NCBI RefSeq assembly: GCF_950295315.1
Contig: NC_080172.1
Coordinates: 81,239,118 to 81,303,117 of the forward strand
Origin: Erinaceus europaeus
Lineage: Eukaryota; Chordata; Mammalia; Eulipotyphla; Erinaceidae
DNA length: 64,000 bases
Direction: 5' to 3'
Part shown: piece after piece, positions 9,105 through 20,871 of the stretch
Numbering within the stretch: the first letter of the stretch is position 1
Layout: every line of letters begins with the position of its first letter
The notes under the pieces: model-generated
What the model was told of the DNA's origin: nothing
Seen by the model: the letters and a program-made list of their open reading frames with translations, nothing else
Database searches by the model: none
Position numbers and translations under genes: made by a program

Positions 9105-9720
9105 AAATACTTAAATAGGAATCCTCAAAACCGTCAGGGATATCAAAAACAAGGAAAGTCTGAAGAAAATGGCCCCTTCTCACCAACAGGCCTGGAAATT
9201 GTCATTACCATCCCCCACCTCTGAAAAACAGTGGGAGATGATTTACATGAAATGGACCAGCCTGTAGGGCCTGGAAGCCAGTGTTTCTAGTCCCACCCTG
9301 GTCACTAAGAAAACAATAGGTGATTTCCACAAGAGGAGCCTGCCTGGCAATATCTCTGGAAATGAACACTTACAAGGAGGAATTATATAGAACCTACAGG
9401 CTTGGAAGTAGGCATCTGTAACAATAATAAAAGAACCTAACCTCCAGTGGTCCTGGAGCATTCAACCCCACAGCCACAACTGAAAACAATGAGAAGTAAT
9501 TTGCATAGAAACTTGGAATAGACTTGCCTGATCTGCACGACTATACACAGGACAGGCCTGGAAAAACCTTTTAAAAGGGGTTAAAAGAGAATGAGGGATG
9601 AATTAGGGATGGAATACTCCCACCTCCACATTGTATTACATCTGCTTTTGTTATTAATTTCTTTTTGTTTAAATAAAACATTTTCCTAAAACAAATGAGA
9701 TTATGGGACTCCTACAGATC
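9105..9720 (+). repeat. Possible solo LTR with octamer motif
   Basis: A block with repeated GGCCTGGAA motifs, an exact octamer ATTTGCAT at about 9511, and AATAAAACATTTTCC near 9673 following a T-rich stretch. This is the make-up of a retroviral LTR. Ends and duplication were not found; family unknown. Confidence 0.3.
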
Positions 9721-9924
9721 ATGACCAGAGTAATCCAGAGGTATTTATATTTTGTCTTTAGTTCAGCAGCTGAGAGGTAGGTATTTAAGGAGACATGATT
9801 GCTAAATATTATGTGATATCTTCAATCAGATTTTAGAACATGAAGAGATTTTAGTACATAGGTAAGGGAGAGGGACATATAGAAGCCTGCCATACACATT
9901 AGTAATAGTTCAAGTCTAAAACAT

Positions 9925-10020
9925 ATTTTTTTCTTTTTTTTTTTACTTGACCTGGGGACTCAGAACCTCAAGCATCAAAATCTTTTCCATAACCATTATA
10001 CCATGTCCCCATCTCACATC
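9925..10020 (-). repeat. Diverged tRNA-like SINE, antisense
   Basis: Antisense match by eye to the SINE type at 29668 and 43573 (GGTTATGCAAA head, TGCCTGAGG body), here as CATAACCATTATACC on +. Confidence 0.45.
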
Positions 10021-10394
10021 TAAAACTTTTTGCAAAATAAAAAAATAAATAAAGTTAAGATTTATTTGATTGTTTTGTTTATTTTTGTTTAGATATTTTT
10101 CAATTTTTTATTAGGGATCTGACATTACTTTGCAAGAAAATTGTCACATGGATATAGTTCCGATCATGGAAAGAAAAAATTATACCCTTGCTTATTTATT
10201 TTTATGACAAGGAGGAGAGGCTACAGTACTGTTATTTTCAGATATGGTTGTCCTGGGAATCAAAACTAAGCCTTCAGATATACAAGTACTGTGCTCAAAT
10301 AAATCTGGTTACTCCTTGGTCAAAAAAATTTACTTTTTAAAGCTTCCAAATTCAGAAAAATTTTAAGTATTTTATCTATCTTATATTTATTTTA

Positions 10395-12690
10395 TTTTTT
10401 AATTTTTATTTATAAAAGGAAACACTGACAAAAACCATAGGATAAGAGGGGTACAACTCCACACAATTCCCACCACCAGAACTCTGTATCCTATCCCCTC
10501 CCCTCCCCTGATAGCACTCCGATTCTTTATCCCTCTGGGAGTATGGACTCAGGGACATTATGGGGTGCAGAAGATGAAAGGCCTGGCTTCTATAATTGCT
10601 TCCCTGCTGAACACAGGTATTGACAGGTTGATCCATACTTGCAGCCTCTCTCTTTCCGTAGTGGGTTGGGGACCTGGGGAAGCAGGGCTCCAGGACACAT
10701 TGGTGGGGTTGTCTGCCCAGGGAAGTCTGTTTGGCATCATGTTAGCATATGAAATCTGAAAAAAGAGTTAGCATATAGAGTCAAACAAATTGTTGACTAA
10801 TCATGAACCTAAAGGCTGGAATAGTGAAGAGTTGGAGGGGGTGGGTCTCCATTTTGTAGATAGTTAATAGGCCTATTTTAGTTTTATTCCAAAGAGCCCA
10901 TGACTATACTAGTTTCTTTCTTTCTTTGTTTGTCTCTGTTTTCTGAGCCTGAAATCTGATATACAGGTGGATCCAAGTTAATTGTCTGGGGAAATGATGG
11001 CTAGGAAAAGGAGCAGAAAGCTGGATCAGGCAAGAGAGTAGCTCCCTAATACGGAAAAGGTGTATAAATATTGTTGACTATAAACCTCATTGATTTGATG
11101 TAATCTGGGGCCCATATTCAGTTTAGTAGCCTATGTGACCTCTACATCTTTCTAGATCTGAGCCCACATTATTTGGTCATGAGTAGGAACATTCCAAGCT
11201 GCCCCAATTTCAGGACACATCTTCATCAGATGTAGCATCGAGAATGTTGTCCATCCTCCCTTCGGAGGATGGAACATTCGCTACCATTGTTGATCCAAGT
11301 TGAGGGCAAGGTCCTATGGGGGACCACAAAGGGTCTGTTGTGTTGTTCTTGATAAATATGACTGGTAACAATGGAGAGAGGGATTTAATCAAGGTCTAGG
11401 CCTATCATATCTGTTTGAGAATCTCAGGATTCCCCATCTAGGGCCCCAGCTGATGGGGTGGCCTGATAGTGACTAAAAAGTCATTGTTAAAGTATGCTAG
11501 CCCCTTCCCCTTATTCAACTTTTGCAGTCCTTATTTTGATAAGGTTAGCTTTGGAATGAGTAAGGGAAGTGTAATAGGAAGTAAGTAAGGAGGGTACTTA
11601 AGTCTAAGTAGACACTATTTCATTATGAACTTTATGGTATCTTTTTAGGCCTTTCTACTTGCTTGCTACATATATTGACTTACTGCAGACTATTGTGCAC
11701 TTTTGATTTCAGATATATAGTTTGCCCTAATTTATGGATACATGTGAACATATGCCCTATCTCATGGGACCTGGTCTATATCTAGGTTTTGGGACTTTAT
11801 TTGGAAGTGAACCAGCTGAAATGGAGGGCCAAGAAGGATTCAGAGGACCTAGTGGGGGTTGTATTGTTATATGGGAAACTGGGGAATGTTATGCATGTAC
11901 AAACTATTGTACTTACTGTTGAATGTACAACATTAATTCCCAAATAAAAAAATAAACAAAAAAAGAAGGCAATAGATAGTTATTGCTGTAATCAAATTAT
12001 TTGGCAATTGGGTTAACTTTGAAAATCCCTTTGTTAGGATTGCTGTATCATATAGAACAGCACCATAATTTATGTCCTTTGACATTATTTGTATATAGCT
12101 GTGTCTTAAGAGTTGTAATGCCACTGTTTGCTTCTGTTCTCCCTGGTCTAAGCTTTTAAAAGAGTCAACATTTCAAATACTCAGTCTATGGTCTATGCAT
12201 TAAAAATTTTGATACATTCAATAAATTTTCCCCTCCCATATTAATTAAATAGTGATTTATATAGTTACAAGTTAATAGGAGTGTACATAAACACAATTCA
12301 CACCACCAAAGACTGTGTCTCATCCCATCCTCCCCTCTCTCTCCTGCCACCCCAGTGAAGCCGAACATTCACCCTCACCCTGCACCCAGAGATTTTTATT
12401 TTGGTAAAAATGTAGTCAAATCCTGCCTTGAGTTTGCCTTTCTGTTCTTTCTCAACTCATGTTTATGAGTGGAATCACATCATAGTCATCTTTATCTTTC
12501 TGACTTAGCTCACTTAACATATTTCCTTCTAGCTCCATCCAAGATGGGTCGGAGAAGGTGGGTTCATTGTTCTTAGTAGCTGAGTAGTATTCCATTGTAT
12601 ATACATACCATAGCTTTCTCAGCCATTCATCTGTTGTTGGGCACCTGGGTTGCTTCCAGGTTTTAGCTATTATGAACTGTGCTGTTATAT
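10395..12690 (-). mobile_element. L1 with ORF2 C-terminus and the complete long 3' UTR
   Basis: The best single view of the long L1 3' end. ORF2 C-terminal sequence lies at about 12452-12690 (MEYYSATKNNEPTF, LSELSQKDKDDYD). About 2 kb of non-coding 3' UTR follows leftwards, ending at a T-rich (poly(A)) edge near 10395-10415. A plus-strand fragment of the other L1 3' end sits at 11838-11955. Other copies in the window are 5'-truncated versions of the same sequence. Confidence 0.8.
11838..11955 (+). mobile_element. Short-type L1 3' end nested in the long 3' UTR
   Basis: Contains CAGAGGACCTAGTGGGGGTT, the TATGCATGTACAAACTATTG block and a final AATAAAAAAATAAAC tail, matching the ends at 41156-41265 and 62913-63020. 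It replaces part of the host L1 3' UTR. Confidence 0.7.
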
Positions 12691-12984
12691 TTATTTTTAA
12701 AAATTTAAAGTAGCCTCTCATTGTAAGTTGCAGGTGTACATCATAAAAATCAGCACATATATATGCAGTATATTCAGTTAATCTGTAAATATTCAGTCCT
12801 GTCCTTCACCATACAATTAGATCCTTCTACCAGACTTACTCCCCCAATCCCCACCAGCACTTTTCTGTCAACCATGCCTGGCACATGATGGTAGAAAAGG
12901 ACCTGAGTGAGGGTATGAATATTTTGTAGACACCTATCTTGGGGAGAGGAGAAACTGTTCTCATGTGTCAACAACTATACCGTA

Positions 12985-13854
12985 AGCCATTAATCCTCCT
13001 TCAGTAAAATGATTTGAACAATGAAAGTTTAATTTAAAAATTGAAATCCAAACTTCTACTATTTTCAGTAATTAACCTTGATAGTTCGAGTTTTACTACA
13101 GGAGGTTATAGAATGTCATTCATAATTTGTGGCTTGCTCCTGAGAAAAGCTCTATAGTGGTGGCAAAAGCTTTCTAGGTGTTCACTGTGTGAAATATAGA
13201 AAGGAAAGAGGGTTGACTGGTGAAATGTAGATAGGAAGAGCGAGTGAGAAAACATCAAGCTCAACTTTAAGATAAATGTGATATTGCACAGTGAAAGTTT
13301 AACTGACTAGAGTTTAGAATTTGTGATGTGATTGTAACAATGTTACCTTTTTTACAAGATCATTTCATCGGCCTGAGATTTCTTGTTTCCATAATATTTA
13401 TATCAAAGAAATTATATTAATCAAATGAAGTATACTAATAAAGCTCTGAAGTAAAAAAAAGTAATGATTATGTTTTTACATAAACAAATATTAAGTACTG
13501 TCATTTAATATGTATTCCTTATTCTTACAAGTTTCTTTGTGAAAATGGCAAGAATTATTGTTCCCCTATTTTGATAAGACCAGTGATGTTTAGGAAAATG
13601 TCAAAGTCATATAGCAAATGTAAAATCAACCAAAACCTGTCTGGATCTCAAATCCTAGTATTTTTCATAATACAAGAATTTCATAAATGTATAAAATATG
13701 TGAGTCCCAGTTATGAATCATATATATGATACATGATTAATACAGTCTAGTGGATCACCCATAACACAACCCTGCTAGTCTAGATGATTGCTGTTCTAGG
13801 GGTGGGTATCTATATTTGTGACATATTGTTTTATACATTACATAAAAATGTTAA

Positions 13855-13891
<37 letters not shown>

Positions 13892-14465
13892 TGAGTGTGT
13901 GTGTGTATGTGTGTGTGTTGAACATTTATCACTAATGATGCCAAATTGGAGAAACAACCCAGAAGAGTACTCATTTGATTACGGGGTAAAGACTTATACT
14001 TTATCATTTATTTATTTGCAAGTGGATAACTGAGAGGCTCTCAGTGTTAAATTGTTTGCACTCCGTTAAATGATTTGATGCTGATGGGCCCCAGATGTCC
14101 TGAAAATATTCCCACACCCATGATGGCTCCCTCTGTATGTCATTACATGGCTGAACACATTTATAAATTCTAGGTCACCATCTGTAATATGTTATATTGT
14201 GTCTATTTCAAATAAAAATGTTTTCTTATACACTTTGCATAATTTGATGCATTCCAAATTATGACCATACTAGGTATATTTATCATGAGTTGTCTATGTG
14301 ATTAAGAGTTCCAGCAAATGTATCAGACATACCTGGTACCAATATTAACATTTCTACTCATTATTTGTGTGACTTAGAGAAAAGTCACAAAGTTTTAGTG
14401 AGTCTCAGTTTTCTCATCTAAATAAGAGAAAAATAGCTTTCCAAGTTGTAAGAATTAGATGACTT
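12985..14465. other. Intergenic sequence with a GT microsatellite
   Basis: No gene or clear dispersed repeat seen apart from the GT tract at 13858-13919. Confidence 0.5.
13858..13919 (+). repeat. (GT)n microsatellite
   Basis: Interrupted GT dinucleotide tract with one CTGAGT interruption. The cysteine/valine-rich frame across it is an artefact. Confidence 0.95.
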
Positions 14466-14481
14466 AAGAATTATGTCATAG

Positions 14482-14761
14482 GGAGTCGGGTGGTAGCGCA
14501 GCAGGTTAAGTGCAGGTGGCTCAAAGCGCAAGGAGCTGTGTAAGGATCCCGGTGTGAGCCCCTGGCTCCCCACCTGCCGGTGAGTCACTTTACAAGCAGT
14601 GAAACAGGTCTGCAGGTGTCTTATCTTTCTTCCCCCCCCTCTGTCTTCCCTTCCTCTCTCCATTTCTCTCTGTCCTATCCAACAATGATATCAATAACAA
14701 CAATAATAATAACTACAAAAATAAGGGCAACAAAAGGGAATAAATAAATAAATATTTAAAA
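14482..14761 (+). repeat. tRNA-derived SINE, subfamily B, with 16-base target-site duplication
   Basis: GGAGTCGGGTGGTAGCGCAG head with A box, a GATCCCGGTGTGAGCCC B-box region, CCACCTGCCGGTGAGTC body and an A-rich tail. It is flanked by AAGAATTATGTCATAG at 14466-14481 and 14762-14777, a perfect duplication, so both ends are firm. Confidence 0.95.
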
Positions 14762-15340
14762 AAGAATTATGTCATAGTTCCAATGCTTAGTAAGTGAGTA
14801 ATAACTGACTAGCTTTGTTAGGAAACAAGCACAGTAATTTCTACAGTGCCAGGCAAATGTACTTTTTCTCATTTTTTAGTTTAAGAAATGTTTATCAAAG
14901 TCTTTATTTTGTTAAAAGAGCAATCTCTTTATAAGTAAGTTGAAAAAATGATTGTTCACTTTTTTGTGATTTTAGTGGGTTATAAGATCATAGGATTACA
15001 AAATATAGTTCCATACTACTCTCACCACCAAAGTTTTGTGCTCCCACCCTTCCACATCCCAAAGGTAACCACCAGAGTTTTCATGAGCCTTAGATACAGT
15101 TTGCTTGCTTTTGTTTTTGCTTATTGTTTTTTAAAATTTTTTGCAAGTTCATGTGTGTGTGACAGTTCTCTATATTTCACATATGAGTACAACCTTCTGG
15201 CAGTTGTCTTTCATCTCCTTACTTATTTCACCAACATAATCACCTCTAGTTCCATCCATTTTGTAATATTCCATGGAATATGTATCTCATAGTTGCTGCT
15301 GCTTCTTCTTCTCCTTCTCCTCTCCTTCTCCATCTTCTTC

Positions 15341-15600
15341 TTTTCTGCCACCAGGGTTATTGTTGAGGCTCAGTGCCAGCAGTATGAATTCACTTGTTCC
15401 TGGTGGCCATTATTTTTTATAGGGCAAAGAGAAATTGAGAGGGAAGGGGTAGATAGAGAGGAAGAGAGATTCCTACAGACCTACTTCACTGATGGTGAGG
15501 CATCCCCTCTGCAGTTGGGGAGCGGGGGCTCAAACCAGTAACCTAGAGCATGGTAACATGTAAATATCTTCTGCCAGCTACTGAGTTGCCTGGTTATCCT
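15341..15600 (-). repeat. Long SINE (subfamily B-like), antisense
   Basis: Plus strand reads CACCAGGGTTATTGTTGAGGC, a pyrimidine-poor middle, CTACTTCACTGATGGTGAGG and a degraded B box. This is the reverse complement of the long form seen intact at 40635-40988. Confidence 0.75.
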
Positions 15601-16077
15601 TGAGTAGTTTGCTTTAGATGTATGAAAGCTTTTTAGTTTGATATAGTCCCATTTATTTACTCTTGTTTTCATTTCACATGCCCATGGACTTGAGTCTCCA
15701 ATTAATGTTTTTGATGTTAAGATCTTGCAATGTTTTGCCAATATTTTCTATATATTTTAGAGTTCTAGGTCTAATATCTAAATATTTAATCCATTTTTAT
15801 CTCATTTTGGTGCATGGCATTATAAGAAAATAGAGTTTTATTTGTCTACACCTGGCTCTCCTATTGTTCCAGCACTGTTTGTTGCAGGGGATTTCTTTGC
15901 CCCATTGAATGTTTTTGGCCCCTTTGTCATATATTTGGTGGTGATGTGTGTGTGGGCTTCTTTCTGGGCTTTCAATACTGTTCCATTGATCCTGGTCTCC
16001 ATTTTTGTCCTAGTACCATGATGTTTTAATTATTTTTGCTTTGTAATATGAACTGAAGCTAGGGAGCGTGGTGCCCC

Positions 16078-16087
<10 letters not shown>

Positions 16088-16126
<39 letters not shown>
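16088..16126 (+). repeat. (GT)n microsatellite
   Basis: Nearly pure GT dinucleotide tract inside the old L1. Confidence 0.95.
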
Positions 16127-16128
<2 letters not shown>

Positions 16129-16330
16129 GTGCATTGGGTATTCATGGTTTTTTTTGTGGCTCCTTACAAATTTTTGGATAAGTTTTTCAATTTCCTTGAG
16201 AAATGTCATTGAGATCTTGATAAAGATTACATTATATTATAGATTGCTTTTGGTAGAATGACCATTTTAATAATATTTATTCTTCCAATCCAGGAACAAG
16301 GAATGTTCTTCAATTTCTGTGGTTTTGTTT

Positions 16331-17200
16331 GTTTTTATTTTTTGCCTCCAAGGTAATTGCTGAGGCTCAGTGCCGGCACTACAAATCCACCAAAGCCAGC
16401 AGCCATTCTTATTTTCACTGATCCAGATTTTATGGGACTCAGTGGTCCTACTGCTTCTTCTGAGTTGAAAGCTAATAGACATACTATGGGAAGAGGCCAG
16501 ATATCCAGGATAAAGGCTAGAGTTTCTGTGTCTGACAATGGGAGGAGAATGAGAAATGAGGGAAGAAACAGAAACTTAAGTTTGTCTAAGAGTTGTAGAA
16601 GAACTGATTTTGCCCTAGCAGCTGACACAAGAGGTACCTCAATATCAAAAATGAGAAAGTTTTGTCACTAGTATCTACTGGATAATTATCAAGTATTTCT
16701 GTCTTGCAAATTATACCACTCATGACATCTAATTTTCTTCCATCATGTGTTTCTAAACCCCCATTAAATATCTAGTGTTAGGGAATCAGAAGAAAGTTCA
16801 AATTAGCTCAGGATAAGACAAAAATTGTGGTCTTGTTTTCTCTCACATTTCCATGTTTTAGTCTAGGTAAGTATGAAACTCCATTCCATTGTAATGATTT
16901 CTCTAAGTAGGGTCACTAAAACCCCAACACCTTCTAACTATATCATCTGTAAATGCAATATTCCAAGAGTCAGTGATTGGCTAACACTGAGAATACTTTT
17001 CCTCTCCTTTCACTCTTCTGTCCACCTCATATTTAATCTTTGGCAATAGAATCATTTCATTTTTAACAATCTCAGCAAGTTTTTTAGTCTAGAATTGATC
17101 AAAGCCATGCATTTTTTGTCTCTTTAGTACCAAGTACTAACTGCCTAAGCTAAATATAACTGTAAGTAGTGCAAATGTATAGCCAGTTCTTAGAAGCTTG
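16331..17200. other. Intergenic sequence with a SINE remnant at its start
   Basis: 16345-16410 resembles the 3' extension of the long SINE in antisense (GGTAATTGCTGAGGCTCAGT). The rest shows nothing recognisable. Confidence 0.45.
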
Positions 17201-17229
17201 CTTGCTTGCTTGCTTCTATTCTTCCTTTC

Positions 17230-17263
17230 TTTCTTTTTCTTGGGTTGAAACAGAGAAGCAGAA

Positions 17264-17310
<47 letters not shown>

Positions 17311-17420
17311 CTAACTACAGCACTAAAACTTCTTTCATTATGGCAGGTGCTAGTCCTGAACCTGAATCACTCACATGGGAAAGCATCATACTATCCTAGT
17401 GGTCTATTTTGCCAGCCTAG
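17230..17420 (-). repeat. Diverged SINE, antisense, with (AG)n tract
   Basis: A (GA)n run at 17264-17309 sits where antisense SINEs carry their purine-rich stretch, followed by a degraded body. The two overlapping Arg/Glu-rich frames across it are artefacts. Confidence 0.5.
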
Positions 17421-17544
17421 AGGTTTTCATTATTAGTACTTCTGATTTCTCACCTCTGTAGAAGTATTGAAATTTTCTGTCTTTTTCATGTATTTTTTTC
17501 TAGACTGCCAAAGAGTGACCATAGTCTTTTTTGTAAAAGTCTTA

Positions 17545-17655
17545 CACATACTATGATAGAGCCAGGGCATCACTCTGGCATACGTGGTTGAAGTTGAGAC
17601 CTCATGCATACAAATCTTGTTCTCTACCTCTGAACCACCTGCTCATCCAGAAAAA
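17545..17655 (-). repeat. Diverged SINE, antisense
   Basis: Weak resemblance to the antisense tRNA-like SINE head (GAGACCTCATGCATACAAATC, ACCACCTGCTCATCC). Confidence 0.35.
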
Positions 17656-17689
17656 AGAGATTAAAATATTTTACTTCTGGTCATCTTAT

Positions 17690-18680
17690 TAGGGTGCTAA
17701 TGGTTTACAGTGTGGTGGTTGATACCTGGGTACAATTTCTCATCTCTCTGTGATAGGTGTCTGCTGAACATTCTCACCACCAACTTGGGTTCTTCATCAT
17801 CATGCACCAGGACACCAAAGCCCTCTCCGACCTCTCCCTTCCTAATCTTCCCCAGAGTTCTTTGTGTTTTCAAAACAGGGCCAAGTGGTGACACACCCAT
17901 TTAAGTGCACACATCATACAAAGATAAGGGTTTAAGCCCCTGGTCTCTACCTGCAGGAAGAAAGTTTAACTAGTGGTGATGTAGGATTACAAATGTTTCT
18001 CTGTCTCTTTCCTGCTCTATCTCCCCCTCCCGTCTCAATTTCTATCTGTCTCTATAAAATAATAAATAAAATAAAATATTTCAAAACTTTAATACTTTGT
18101 TTTTCAAAACCAAACCCAGCCCAAATTTCACTTTATATTTTCCCATCTGTCTTTGTTTCTTGAGTTTCACCTATAAGTGAAATCATCCAGTATTTGTCCT
18201 TCTCTTTTTGGCTTATCTCACTTAACATGATTCCTTCAAGTTCTATACAAGATGAGGCAAAAGAGATGGCTTTGAGATTTAAACCTTTTATGACAGATTT
18301 TTCTGGTCCTTATATTTTCTTATTTTAATTTCAGTATCATTAGGTTTTCTTCAACTCTTAGTTGTTTCCATGGATGACATACTCTATTCAACCCAGTCCT
18401 TCTCCAAACACACTCTTGTTTATCTTTGTGTCACTTAAAGAGAACAGGCTGCTTTTTAGGGTTCTGATGAGTCTTTAGACTGTTTTCTATAGACCAATTT
18501 ATATCCCCATCAGCAATGTAGGAGAGTCCCTCTCCCACCCCACAACTTCTCCAATAGATAGTGTTTCTATCTTTTCTAATGTGTGACATTCTCACAGGTG
18601 TAAAGTTGTTCTTATTGTTGCTTTTATTTGCATTTACCTGGTCTTCAGTGACTTTGTCAAAGATTATGCATAGAAGGCCA
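17690..18680 (-). mobile_element. Old L1 3' end, split by a SINE
   Basis: Antisense to an older L1 3' UTR type (TGCTAATGGTTTACAGTGTGG and GTTCTTCATCATCATGCACC blocks, also near 26500, 37220 and 48520). It continues after the SINE at 17880-18085 into the block around ORF2's end (GGCTTATCTCACTTAACATG). Confidence 0.7.
17880..18085 (+). repeat. tRNA-derived SINE, subfamily A
   Basis: GGCCAAGTGGTGACACACCC head, GGTTTAAGCCCCTGG B box, CTACCTGCAGG body, AATAAATAAAATAAAA tail. Inserted into the surrounding L1. Confidence 0.8.
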
Positions 18681-19317
18681 GAAAGCTGATGACCACTATA
18701 TGTTTTAATATATATTATGTTTTTCTTACTAGTAATTTCTCAATCTGAATTTCTCCAAAAGGCTTCTTATATACTTCATTGTCATGCTGTATATATGCAA
18801 TAGTCGCATCCATTGTTTCTCTCTGTTGTGCTTTTTCCATCCTCGTTGCCTAATGCCTCACTTACACTAAATACACAGTGGCTTTTAATCTCTTTTCTAG
18901 TCAATATTTTTCAATTAAGAGAACTAATTGATTACCAGTATTGTAATTGGTTATTTGTTCAGAGTACCTTAGTTCATGGATTTTAACAATGGATCTGAGA
19001 ACCACATACTTGATTTGATCCTCCTCACCAAGCTTACTTTTAATAAGCAATACTAATTCAGAAATTTCCACAGTTTATTTTTTATATTAGTTTTGAAAAA
19101 TAATTGTTTTTCAGACCCTGTAAAAATTCTGAAGCCTAAACTCTCACTGACCCCTTTTATTTTGCTTTTAAGTCAGCCACTGCTTTGTGATGCTTACCTC
19201 ATTTTTGTGAAGCCTTGTCAGATACAATGATGATTGGCATATGCTAGCATTCTGTTATCCATTCTCTTCTCCAACAGGTCTAAGTTCAATAGGTATTTGC
19301 TTGTTGAGGCCTGGCAG
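18681..19317. other. AT-rich intergenic sequence, possibly more old L1
   Basis: No confident match; the style resembles decayed L1 antisense sequence. Confidence 0.35.
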
Positions 19318-19464
19318 TGGTACGTTTGATACAGTGCACATGTTACAATGTGACAGGACCTAAATTCAAGCCCCTGGTCCCCACCCCTAGAACAGCAACA
19401 CAAGGGTTGAGGCAGTGCTGTAAGTACCTCTCTTTTCCTCTCCTTTTTTAATGAAAATTTTATT
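19318..19464 (+). repeat. SINE subfamily A, cut by the assembly gap
   Basis: GGCCTGGCAGTGGTACG head, TTCAAGCCCCTGGTCCCCACC B-box region, GAGGCAGTGCTGTAAG body, then a CT-rich tract that runs into Ns. Confidence 0.75.
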
Positions 19465-19664
19465 NNNNNNNNNNNNNNNNNNNNNNNNNNNNNNNNNNNN
19501 NNNNNNNNNNNNNNNNNNNNNNNNNNNNNNNNNNNNNNNNNNNNNNNNNNNNNNNNNNNNNNNNNNNNNNNNNNNNNNNNNNNNNNNNNNNNNNNNNNNN
19601 NNNNNNNNNNNNNNNNNNNNNNNNNNNNNNNNNNNNNNNNNNNNNNNNNNNNNNNNNNNNNNNN
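19465..19664. other. Assembly gap (200 Ns)
   Basis: Exactly 200 undetermined bases, which suggests a standard-size gap rather than a measured length. Predicted proteins across it are meaningless. Confidence 0.99.
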
Positions 19665-19745
19665 GGGATTCAATTCAGGTCCTTAAGTGTTGTAATAGGT
19701 ACGCTCTACTAAGTGTACCACTGTCTGGCCCTCCTGCACCAATAA
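19665..19745 (-). repeat. SINE 5' part, antisense, on the far side of the gap
   Basis: The reverse complement reads GGCCAGACAGTGGTACAC with a GAATTGAATCCC B-box remnant. Opposite orientation to the SINE left of the gap. Confidence 0.65.
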
Positions 19746-19843
19746 TATATTAATGATGTGATGCTAAAAGACTGTAACAAGTAGGATCTAAAATATTTCT
19801 CATAGAAAGTTGCTTCCTTTGGAGGATAGAACATTCTCTACCA

Positions 19844-20855
19844 AAGCATCCAATAGCACAGCTATATACAAGATACTGGGTACTGTACAGCAAACCCTAA
19901 CAAAAGGACTTTTCAAAGTTAACCCAATTACCAAATAATGTGATGATAACATTAACTATCCATTGTCTTTTGGAACCCTAAGACAGCAGGAACCTCACAT
20001 CTCCACTATAAAGCCCCTACTTCCCCCAGTCCTGGAACCCTTGGATAGGGCCCACTTTCCCGTATGCCTCTCCCAATCCATACCAAATAATATTGCATCT
20101 GCCGATCACAACCTAACCAACGCAACGATTGCCACCTCAACATGCTTCACTTCAGACTGTGTCCAGAGACTTCACATGTGGAATGAAAACCCTTCAGCTT
20201 CATTACTCAGGTGAGACCTTTCCTTTCATAGTATACTCTAATTCCATCTCAGGTGGTTCACTTTCTAACAAAGTCCCATAACCTAGATATACACCAGTTT
20301 CTGTGTGAGAGAGCATATCTTCACATGTATCTATAAACTACTGCAAAATGTATACCTGAAAGCAGAAGTACACTAGAGTTTGCAGTGAGTACCTCCCTAA
20401 CACTTCCTCTCCACTATTCCAAGCTTTGGGTCCATGATTGCTCAACAATTTGTTTGGCTTCCTATGTTAACTCTCTTTTCAGTCACCAGGTTCCAAATGT
20501 CATCAGGATGCTGGCCAGGCTTCCCTGGATTGAAGACCCCACCAATGTGTCCTGGAGCTCAGCTTCCCCAGAGACACACCCTACTAGGGAAAGAGAGAGG
20601 CAGACTGGGAGTATGGACCAACCAGTCAACGCCCATGTTCAGCGGGGAAGCAATTACAGAAGCCAGACCTTCTACCTTCTGCAACCCACAATGACCCTGG
20701 GTCCATGCTCCCAGAGGGATGGAGAATGGGAAAGCTATCAGGGGAGGGGGTGGGATATGGAGATTGGGTGGTGGGAATTGTGTGGAGTTGTACCCCTCCT
20801 ACCCTATGGTTTTGTTAATTAATCCTTTCTTAAATAAAAAAAAAATTTTAAAAAA
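19844..20855 (+). mobile_element. Young 5'-truncated L1 (long 3' UTR) with 16-base duplication
   Basis: The whole insert is long-type 3' UTR ending in an A-rich tail at 20836-20855. AGAACATTCTCTACCA at 19828-19843 is repeated at 20856-20871. The flanks (to 19827 and from 20872) are both an older copy of the same 3' UTR on the minus strand, so one L1 landed in another. A 145-codon open frame (20385-20822) lies in it and is not an L1 protein. Confidence 0.9.
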
Positions 20856-20871
20856 AGAACATTCTCTACCA

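Larger units (their letters stand above)
14985..16330 (-). mobile_element. Old L1, ORF2 3' half and 3' end, antisense
   Basis: On the minus strand it includes the ORF2 block whose + sense reads AAAGCTTTTTAGTTTGATATAG, and the neighbouring block with CCATTGATCCTGGTCTCC. Heavily mutated. A SINE (15341-15600) and a GT tract (16088-16126) lie within it. Confidence 0.65.

Noticed and set aside
13818..14033. Cysteine/valine-rich small protein
   Set aside because: It is translation of a GT microsatellite with ordinary flanks.
15293..15541. Leucine-run protein that looks like a signal peptide
   Set aside because: The leucines come from a CTT-rich stretch beside an antisense SINE.
17169..17436. Two overlapping Arg/Glu-rich small proteins
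   Set aside because: Both arise from a (GA)n tract in a decayed SINE.
19218..19753. Long frames across the undetermined bases
   Set aside because: The frame is open only because Ns contain no stop codons.
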